This document shows positions 12,828 through 22,800 of a stretch of DNA of 64,000 nucleotides, in pieces (the first letter of the stretch is position 1; the number at the start of each line of letters is the position of its first letter). Origin of the DNA: Marthasterias glacialis. Taxonomy: Eukaryota > Echinodermata > Asteroidea > Forcipulatida > Asteriidae. Under the pieces are notes generated by a model. That model ran no database searches and was not told the DNA's origin. It saw only the letters and a program-made list of their open reading frames with translations. The translations under genes and the position numbers were made by a program. The stretch is from positions 5,139,574-5,203,573 of the forward strand of contig OU452229.1 in assembly GCA_911728455.2 (NCBI GenBank). The letters run 5' to 3'.

Positions 12828-12922
12828 GGGGTGGATTTCACAAAACTAGTCCTAACATATGACTAGTTACTCTTCCTAACTCGAGATGAGACTTGTCCTA
12901 GCGCTTTGTGAAATCCACACCT
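12828..12922. mobile_element. CTAGTCCTAA-type MITE, copy 2, tandem with copy 1
   Basis: A second, shorter copy starts exactly where copy 1 ends and in the same orientation. It lacks one of the internal palindromes. Confidence 0.72.
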
Positions 12923-13079
12923 GGTTCTGGTTTGACTGACGTAGCATTGTTTTGAGCAAATAAAACAAGACAAATGTAACGAGAAAGCATGGTTTCATAG
13001 TTAAAGAAAAACTGCAGGGAATCAGCTCACAAGTTTGCAGTCTCTTCAAGGTCAATAATTAACAAATGGGGGATGTGAA

Positions 13080-13330
13080 CCAGCTAACTTCTGGTCATCG
13101 CACATGGACCGCTGCTTTTCATTCTACCAGGCAGTCATCTACATTCCATCAACAAATTGTCGTCATCCCAAAGTCACGTACCTCACAACATCAGACGCCC
13201 TTTAGTAAAGCTGTGGACTCACTACCTGTTTCTGGTGCAGTAGCCCATTCTGGCCAATCTTTTAAATCCAATTTGCATTTAATGTGTTCCTTAACATGCC
13301 CCCTGCTCACAGTTTTGAACTGTAGCTGTT
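13080..13330 (+). mobile_element. LINE 3'-end fragment (decayed)
   Basis: An open stretch reads VVIPKSRTSQHQTPFSKAVD, then SLPVSGAVAHSGQSFKSNLH. The order VxPxSR..F..A..SLP...SFKSNL resembles the C-terminus of reverse transcriptases of CR1/L2/RTE-type non-LTR elements (typically F..A.P..WNSLP......FKS.LK). The tryptophan is missing and the rest of the element is absent. A weak call. Confidence 0.35.
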
Positions 13331-13465
13331 GTTTTTTACTAACAGTTTGTTCTCTTCATAATTTGTTTTTTTAAATAATATTCAAACATGTCTAGCCTTA
13401 TTTACTGGCAGTCTCTAATTCTTGTCGATATAAACCTGTACCTGTAAATTTGCCAAATAACCACG

Positions 13466-13640
13466 GCCCAATTTTATAGAGCTGCTTTAAGCAGACAAGA
13501 GTCCTCAACGAATCTCTGCTAAGCAAGAATAAGCAGGAAACCAGTTGCCAACAGTATACATACATTTTATATGGTATTATGGCTGGTAGCCTTGTTCTGG
13601 TGCTTAGCTAATTTGTGTGCTTAAGCAGCTCGACGAAATA
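13466..13640. mobile_element. GGGCCCAATTTCA-type hairpin MITE, copy 1
   Basis: Left end GGCCCAATTTTATAGAGCTG, internal AGCAGGAAACCAG and TATGGTATTATGGCTGGTA, right end CTTAAGCAGCTCGACGAAAT. Relatives lie at 17222, 32034, 39479 and 55161. Confidence 0.65.
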
Positions 13641-13775
13641 ATGTCCTGGGAACACAACAAAGATGCACAGTACGAGTCTTAGAAGTGACTGTAAAAGGAA
13701 ACACCATAGAGAGATACAACTGAATTCAATTGGTCATTTTTAACTCGGTGTGTTTTTATTTTTTTCTCTCTTCAG

Positions 13776-13875
13776 GATTAGAGCTTCAAGAAGGGCCACA
13801 GGACATCTTGGCCTACACAGGGGATACTGTCTTTTTTAAGTGTGACTTTGATTCCATACCTTCACCACAGATAAG
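13776..13875 (+). CDS. NEO1: Exon: first half of Ig2-equivalent domain
   Basis: It follows a polypyrimidine tract and AG at 13774-13775 and ends at a GTATG donor. It starts in phase 1 and ends in phase 2. It encodes the A-C strands of an Ig domain: LELQEGPQDILAYTGDTVFF, then KCDF with the first disulfide cysteine. The GDTV.. KC pattern matches Ig2 of DCC (FMGDTVLLKCEV). It is the first exon of the gene visible in the window; the preceding exon must end with one base of a split codon, presumably G. Confidence 0.85.
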
Positions 13876-16800
13876 GTATGTACCCGGGAAGGTTTCAGTT
13901 AGCCATTTTGAGATATGGTGGGCTCATCACGAGGGTGCTATTTGGTTTGGGTAAATTTGGTCACAAACGCACCAAAACCAAACCGTGCACATATATAGTG
14001 TCTGCCATCATACTGCATAAAAGGCTTATACAATTTGAAGGTGCAGGCATCTGACTAGAAGTTGGCGGCACTGTTTTCAGAATGCAAGCACAGAGTGCTG
14101 TGGCCAAACTTGCAATAATTTGGGTCCAGATTGCCCAACAGTTTTGAAAAATTCCCCGGGGAGAACCCTACCCGCGTAAAGTAATAATGGGCTGGAGTCT
14201 GCCTAGATCCCTAAGAACTTCAATGTATGCTCTCAGGTTCAATCTGAGCATTTCTACTACAGGTATTTATGTTATGGTTGCAAAACAGCACCCGGTACAT
14301 AAGTCTGTTGTAGTAGGTCAAATATGCCGGCTACCTGGTTACTTAGGGAAAAAACCTGGGGCGGAGTTTCACAAAACTAGTCCTAACTTAGGACTAGTCC
14401 TAACTTAGGACTAGGATAAGTCCTAACATAGGACTAGTCTTTTAAGTTAGGACTAGTTACTCATCCTAACTTCAGATAAGACTAGTCCTAGCGCTTTGTG
14501 AAATCCACACCTGGTACTATGTTGTAAAAAAAAATTGAGAATGTAATTTTTGTTGAAACTGTATCTTGATGTTGACGTTTGAAAAATCTTTGTCTGTCTC
14601 AACAGTTGGCTAAAAAATGGGCAGGTTTTGGACTTGACTGAAGAGAGCGTTTCAGCTCGCTACACTCTCTTCCCGAGCGGTGGGCTTGAGATAAGAGAGG
14701 TTCGTTCAACAGACGGTGGGACTTATCGTTGTCAAGGAACCAATCGAATCTTCTCAACACCGGTGTTTAGCAACAACGCTCTCCTTACCATTAATCCAGG
14801 TAAGATAACAAATAAGGGCTATTCACAATACAGTGCTTCCTCTACAGTTTGCCCAGGAGAGGCAACTTTTGCAGTGCATCATGGGAAAAGTTTGACAAGT
14901 GTTCTTTTCTGTGCTTAATAGTAGGGTATTTTTTGGTGAGGCTGGTGAATGTTTTTTCACATCCGTGTCGGCCATTTAAAGAATCCAAACTGCCCGTGCT
15001 GCTGAGGTGAAAGTGTGATTGTTTTAAGCCGACCGTTTGGGGGGAAAGTGACCTCTTCAGAGTGAAACTGTAGAGGGAGCACTGTTATTTAGTCACTCGT
15101 AATGATTGACATTCATCAGGACAGATTTATATGTATAATTCATAGATGACGCTAGGGCTGAAATGTTACGTTCTGAAAGCTCTTCTCCTACAAAGTGGCC
15201 TGCTCGTTTCAGAAAAACCTTTGGAGATACGGCAGCATATTTGGTCCCTCCGTACAAGTTATTTATGAGGAAAAGAAAACTTTAACCGCCATCTTTCTCT
15301 CTCCAGGTGCAAACCCTGATTTTCAGTTTATCAAGATTCCTAATCAAGAGATTCAAGCACCAGTCGGAGACACCATCGTTATTGAAGTAGCTACTGATTC
15401 ACCGGCAACATTCACTTGGTTCAAAGATGATGAAGAGATATTCATGTGAGTTGCCTTGTTTGTGTATCTCTCCCCCCCCCCCACCCAACTTGGGCCTCCC
15501 CCCCCCCAACTTGGGTACTACCTTGACTGCCCCAAACCTTTATCTTACTTTTTCAGCTTGTTAAACAGTATTTTCTTTACCCTAGGGTTGCCTGAACAGT
15601 AGGAAACGACATATTCTCTTCGCAAACCAGCATTTTTAAGGAGTGTGATTGCACTCCACCGCAATCTTTAAACCTTGTCCGAGGAGTGGGAAACATGGCA
15701 CTACTCAAAATATAAAAAAAAATTGGGGGGAAAAACACAGCACGAAATGAAATATTGATGTGGCGTTTATTTGCTTTGATCATGTAACAGAAATAACGAT
15801 CCCCAAATTCCAATCCGATATGCGCATATGAATCGTCAGAGATACTTTCATGTGTACGTGATTAAATTGAACATCATGAACAGTCTGATCTTGTAAGATC
15901 ATCATCATCATCATCATCATCTGTTTATAGTCCGTCTGTCCCCGAACTCGAGGGTTGGACTCGTGTTTAAATTTCACCTTTTAGACTAACGTGTGTAGCG
16001 TGTCATGGCCGAGTGGTCTATTGCAACGGACTCAAGTTCTGGTGGTCAAGTCATCAGGGTGTGGGTTTGAATCTTCACCCAGGGGTATAAATGGGTACCT
16101 GCGAGGGTAGAGGTTGATATTGTTTTTGAAAAAGCCTTTGTAGCACCACAGCAGCTCGGGAACAGCCCAGGGAGCTGAGAAAGATTACAGGAATTACAGG
16201 ATTGTTATTGGCCCAATGACCAGGGCACTAATGTAAAGCGCATTGAGACGTTATTGCGAAATGCACTATATAAGAACTAGTTAATATTAAGTTTGGGTTC
16301 TGAGGAGTGCAAAGAACTCTACTCAATGATTTAAGGAGAGCAGCTTAGAGCTCTCCTCGTATTCTTCTTCAAATCAAGGACTGTCTTCAAGTCCATCCTG
16401 CCTCAATCACTAGTCCGTTCTGTAATCCCTGCTTCTAGATTTACTCTTAAGTCTAAGTCTCCATGATATGTCTTCTCTTGCCTCCACAGCGTTGGAACAG
16501 ATGAGCACTATTCCTTAGTGGGTCAAGGTAGTCTAAGAATTAAACAAGTTGGTGAGATCGATACAGGGCTGTACCGTGTGCTGGCAACATCACAAAGTGA
16601 TGACTCCTCCATAAATCACGTCGTCAAAGTAACCGCACTGGGTAAGTGGTTGTCTGATTGTTTAGCCAGGCATCTGTCATTTGTGGTTTAATTAAGAAAG
16701 AAAATTGACATTTGAAGCTCTGCAAGGTGTGTGTTTATAAAAAGTAACTAGTTTCAGAGTGGCGACCATGTAGCAGTAATCTTTCCATTAAAGAAGTGAC

Positions 16801-19800
16801 AATTCTGAAAAGAACCTGTGGTGATTGAATTTGGGACTCAATGTTTCGAACAGTTCAGACCATGTGACCTGTGACATCACATATACAAAAGAGCCTGGGG
16901 TGGAGTTCACAAAACTAGTCCTAACTTATGGCTAGTCCTATAAGTTAGGACTAGTCACTCGTCCTAAACTCGAGATAAGACTAGTCCTAGCGCTTTGTGA
17001 AATCCACACCCGGATTCCCTGAAGGCATGATTTGTACACAGCTCAATGGAAGTACATGTTAAATCTCACAGTTCGTGGAGATTGCACCGTATGATTTTTT
17101 AAATCAACTTTTGATACAAAAAAAAAGGGGGCACATCTCAAAACTTGGGAAGCTGTTATTTTTAGAGCTCTTAAATTTATGTGGAAGTTATGACACAAAA
17201 TGTAAAAATTCCTGCATGGCCAGGGCTTAATTTCATAGAGCTGCTCAAGCAGAAAACAATTTTCTGCTAAGCATAAATGAGCAGGATACCAGGCGCAAAT
17301 GGTTCACTTGATTTGGTATTTTGCCCTTCTTTTCATTGTCAGTTCCATTGAAATTCAACATCAAGCCCAGGAACACCTACATCAACGTCGGCGACGATGT
17401 CACGCTGGAATGTAACGTGTATGGCATCCCGGGTCCTACCATAGAATGGTACAAAGACGGTGAAGCCTTAGAAACTGGCGACTTCTATGATGTGTCACCA
17501 ACCGGGAGCCTGACCATCAAACAGGTTATAACTGAAGATGCAGGTATTTACCAGTGTGTCGCTGACAATATGCTGGAGAATCTACAGGCATTGGCCCAAC
17601 TGATTGTACTGAGAGAAGGTATACTACTTCTGTTCATTTTTTCTCAAATTTTTGATACAGCCAGGCGTGATATTTTTCCGATTTTCCCCCCCTGATGCCC
17701 TTAGAAAAGTCTGCAAAATTAATAAATACTAGCCTGAAAAATTTATTTAAACCTTGTACTCAATCAAACTTTCTAACTTCTTCCGAAGGCAAAAATATCA
17801 TGCCTGTACAGTGCTGTTTTCTTTCTAAAAAATGTTTTGTTTCTTTTAATTAAGGTTGACTTTAAATTCCCCTGAAAATAGTTTTGTCTTGAGTACTTTT
17901 TCAGGGAAGTTCTGCTCGACTAATCAAAAGAAAACCCATCAAAAATGCAACATTTTCCCATTTTTTAATGCCCCTTTTCAACACTAGACAAAATTTTCTA
18001 GGAAATTTCTACGAAAAATTCAGGGAAATAACTATATCTCGGGGAAAGTAGCCACCCCCTTGCTTGGGAGTAGAGTTTAAGCGAGGTAACCTCGGTGGTT
18101 AGTGTAATGAGTGTTCATTTTCCTCAAGAGAAATTGCATCCAGTGTGAAATGAACAGGAGGTGATGGTGGGGTTAAAATTCCCTCGGAGTTTCCTGGGGT
18201 TTGATTTCCTGGGAGTTTGCCATGTAGTGTGAAAAAGGGTACTTTGTTAACTGAATATCGTCGTGTGTCCGGCAAAAGGGCGTAAGGCCCTTACGCCCTT
18301 TCGCCGGGAACATAAAGTAGTTCGTCCCAGTAACAAAAGGACGTAAGCAACAAAATGGCTCCTGACATGAAATATGTGTCATTTTTGTTAGTTTGTTTTG
18401 TCAGAATTACCCTGAAGACATGTTTCCCCATTCCCCATGCAAAATTTGACCTTTCTAGAATGGCTTTTGCATGGCAACAAATTTACCAAACTTTCCCGCT
18501 CATAATTCTTGAAACACAAATTTTAACATAAATTGCTTACGTCCTTTTACCGGGAACTTTCCCTTACGTCCTTTTACCGGGAACTTTCCCTTACGTCCTT
18601 TTGCCGGGCACATGACGATATGTGCCCAAATGATTTCAGTGAAGAAAAAAAAAATGTATATATAAAATTATATATTAATGCAATAATGGGACTTACGATG
18701 GTAATGTTTGAAGTCACATTATAAGAAGAAGATGTTGGGCAAGATTGACAATGCGCACCAATGCAGTGTATTGATACTTGTGCTCAAGTTTGGCTTCTGA
18801 ATAGCCTCGTGGAGTATGTTGTTTGCTTTCACAATGTTGTTGCGTATCGATTTTCTACCCCTTTGTTCAGTGGATTTGATTTGATGCATTTTTCACTTCA
18901 TGATTTTATTTCTGCTTTTCTCTTGATTTTCTTGTTAAATACAATGACTTGTTGTGAGTGTTGTATTGATGATGAATGTGTTTTTGTAAACAGCATGAAC
19001 GTCAGTAAGTACAATAATCATTTTGATTCATTTCCAGTGTTTCTGTAACTTGACTTTCATGTAAAAAAAAAAAGAAATCTGTTGTTCACATTTACTACCC
19101 ACCTAACACTTGAAATGTGATGACCTATACAAAACGGACAGCTGGGGAGTTTTAATCCACTCTCTCGGATATCATTTATCCCGTTGTCATGGCAACACTA
19201 TCACTCAATTTGTTTCCAAAGCCGGCGGTTAAAAAAAATATATACAAAAACAAGAAATCTACAGGGAGTTTGAGAGAACATTAAACACGCTGTGACACTC
19301 GGAATACCCCGAGGTGTCGATCAAGGAGTGTTCTGAAGCGTAGACCTACGGAGCAGAGCGAGACAGCGCGAGCTCTTACTCTAATGACTGTTATTGCAAA
19401 AGGCTGCTGTTGATGTTTTTTCGCACGTCTACATCATTAAAGTCTGGGACTGCTGCGATCGAGTCAGTTTCAGCATCTTGTCTGCAATCTTCAAGGAAAA
19501 ACAGAGACAAAATTTAATTGGGATCCATTGCTCTTGTCTCGATATTTGTGGTTTGTTTGACAAAAGATGACAAACACACAGGAAAGGCCAAATTAGGACC
19601 ACTCTGTCAAAAGGTTTTATATAGATAACTAATTGTTTACTAAATTAGGTTGTATTATTTGCTCTGCACGAATAAATACCTAGTCGTCTACAAGAAATAT
19701 GAAGTAGCATACATTTTGGCTGACACTAGGTTTCTGACCCAAAGTACCATCCATTTTGGTCGGCACTACAATTTCGAGTGTACAAAATTAGCTTAATTTT

Positions 19801-22800
19801 AAACACAACGCCGCTTGCTAAAAGGGAATCAAGGTATAGATTTAGAACAAGAGTAAAAATGTCGTCGGAGAAGTCTGTCTTTGAGACTTTTTCTTGATCC
19901 TTCTTGCTTATAGTAGCTTTTAACATCTTTCAAGTAGTCGTTACAATTACATGATGCTTATCTGTATAAGAGAGGGTTTGAAGAAAGGAAAAAAAAACCA
20001 GAAAAGAAAAACAAAAAAACTCTCGTGATTGTTTGTCCTGAGGGGTTGTTTTTTCTCCTCATCTTATATACCTATCTTTACCGATATCAATATCACTAGT
20101 AGTTCAGCAAAGCATCGCTGGTAAATCATCCAGAGATAATTGCTACCTCTCCAAATGCCAACAACTCATATGATGAATATTATCGGCAATGTCTATCCAG
20201 TATATTCAAAAAAACGAACCCATCTGCGTGCAGAGGAGTGGGACGATGACTTCCAAATGGAAATTTTGACATTTCAGACGGACGGTAATCCGGATGTTGA
20301 CCAGGGAAGGCACATCAAAATTTTACGTTGGATTTGATAAAGCGATGGATCGCCTCGTGTAGAGCCCCCCCCCCCCCCCCCCCCCCCACTCAGGAGATTG
20401 AAACATTAGCGTGTCTACACATCCTGGCTGAATATTGAATATGTATTAAATGGGGACCAGACCTCTGAAATGTCTCTATTTAATGCATGGTTGGCTGTGC
20501 CTGACGTTGCTCGTGGCAAATTCAGTTTGCCACATGGAAACATTTGGGTTAGCGTCAAAGTCAGATGGCTCTAATTGTAGTCCCTGAACTGCCAAGCAAT
20601 AAAAGGGTAAATAGTTTACATCAAATGTTGTTTATGCGCATCCACGATGTCAGTAATATCAAAAGAGGCCCCCCCCCACCACACACACACACACACACAC
20701 ACACACTTCTTGCCCTGCAATTAAAATTACCTGTTTTTTCTTTCTAGAAAATCATGAATATGTATTCAAATTCTCCATTATGTCGTTGATAGGAAAACAG
20801 GAAAATGTTAAATTCAAATTGCTTCAGAATGACCATCAGAAAAAAGTCTTTTTTTGGAAGGCCAAGCTTACAGTGTAGGTCATACATTAGTTTGTGAAAT
20901 AGCTTTTAATTAAGCTGTTTACCAGAATTTAATAGTTTCGTACACGGATACCTTTGAAGATATATTTATTTGCTTTTGCCAACAGCTTCAACAAGTTTTT
21001 GCTTTTAGTCAAGTTGATCTTAAATTACGTGCATTTTCAAAGGATTGTTGGTGTGTTGTTTAAAGAAACAACAAATGAGAAAACATGTTGTAATAATCTG
21101 TCGATATTAATCAATGTCAGAAAACAATTTTTATTTTTTTATTTTTGATATACTTTTTTTTTTACTTTATTCCCACTCAATCAATCAACAATACAAGAAT
21201 CAATCTATCAATCAATCAATCAATCAATTAACAACAATACAAGAATAAGCTGGTTTTTATTTTTCAAGGTACAGTACTCATCCAGAGGGATAATCTTGAA
21301 AAAAAAACAGCCCTGACTGACCTCACAGCGCAGACAACCAGTAAGATTGTATTAAGTTTGTGCTGCGCAACCTAGCTGGTAACCAGTCACTGAAGCGTAG
21401 CCGTAATTAGAAGCCACATTGGCATTGGCGATTGGATCATTTCAGGGGTCATATAACGGTAATTGAATTTGACACCAAATGCAGCAATATCAATCAACGA
21501 TGTACCTGCCACACTCCCCTATATCTTAGAATGTACTCAGCCATGGTGTTCTCTGAGCCCTTACCATGTCCCGTAGTGGCGTGACCTGAATTCCTTTAAA
21601 TGTCCTTAAAAAAACAAGATTTTCTGCTTCTCTTCTCTATCAACTTGAGCCCGGCACTCTATCTCCTGTCCTGTTTACCCAAGTTCACCTGCCCTGAAAG
21701 ATTGAACGTTAATTGGATGAGGGGAGAAATATTCATCGGTGGGAAACTTGACTGAACCCCGGGGCAACTGTTTGTGAATCTCCGATTTGGATTCCCCCGG
21801 TGCACTAAGTCCACCCAGGGGGGGCGTCTCGCTTAAAACTCAATGATTGGTAGATGCCTCATCTTGCGTAGGAGGAACCTGCAGGCAGCCATCTTTGATT
21901 TACGCCCTGGAGGGGGGTTGGTCGGAATCGTCATCGCTTTGATCATGAAAACTTAGAAAGGAAAAAGAGATGGGGGATTGAAAAATTCTCTCACTCGACC
22001 CGCTTGAGGGAATAATCAGTCAGACTGGTCCTGATGAGCACCTTAAACACATGTTTTTTACCCCCTCAGATTGACGCTCTGTCCAGTGTCTATCGGCCGG
22101 CCGGCCAACCTGCTGTAGGGTTTGAGTTGTAAAAGCATGCTTCATAGTATTGAAGGCAGTGTATAAGAAGCGGTTTGACTGTCAAAGGAAAGCTGGGATC
22201 CCCCCCAACCTCTGTTTGTCTGGTTCTGCTTCAGTTGAACTCTGTGTCTCATTTATTTACCTAAGTTAGTCAGGTATGGCCGAAGCCAAGCATGTCTTGA
22301 GAATGAGTGTCTTGATTTGTGTTTAACTTTGAAGGCTGTAAATGCTGCCCTCAAGTGGCCAGAGATATGTGAAGTTTGTTCCAGATTACACTGAAAAGCA
22401 ATGCACACCTGTAGTGTGCACTGCGATTTGTTTGAAATAAATTAAATAAACACCGTTGTGCCTATTTTATCGACCGCACAAGCCACTTGGAAAAGGTCCT
22501 GAAACTCTGTACGTGTGGTCTCTGTTTCTCTCAGAGATCAGTTTGAAGTATGAAAATAACACATTCAAAAAGATTTTCTGGATCATCACGTCTTCTTCAT
22601 TGTAGTAAAGATATTCGGAGTCGGTTAAAACCAGAGGATATCATTGTGGCAATATTAAATGGCACTATCTTCATCAGGAGAAGGAAGTGCAGGAAATTGC
22701 CTGTGGAAGACGGACGAACGTTGGTCAATACATCTAAGCAAATACGGAGCATCTACCCACTTGATATCAGATGTCAAGCATGTTACATCCATTGACTTAT

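Larger units (their letters stand above)
1..13775 (+). other. Probable large intron upstream of Ig2 exon
   Basis: No exon with Ig or signal-peptide character was found here on the + strand, and no convincing gene on the - strand. The downstream gene needs an upstream Ig1 exon ending in phase 1, so this stretch is most simply the 3' part of a long intron. It is AT-rich and carries the repeats listed separately, plus homopolymer and simple tracts: G24 at 1740-1763, CTC-rich 2098-2143, G-rich 2409-2459, T31 at 8781-8811 and an AT run at 8176-8199. A promoter for a shorter isoform cannot be excluded. Confidence 0.6.
13876..17342 (+). other. Introns of the Ig block
   Basis: Between the Ig exons lie four introns of about 0.5-1 kb. 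They contain two CTAGTCCTAA-type MITEs (14357-14513, 16894-17013), a tRNA-derived SINE (15997-16280), an ATC microsatellite (15897-15920) and a truncated GGGCCCAATTTCA-type element right beside the last acceptor. Nothing else coding is seen. Confidence 0.7.
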
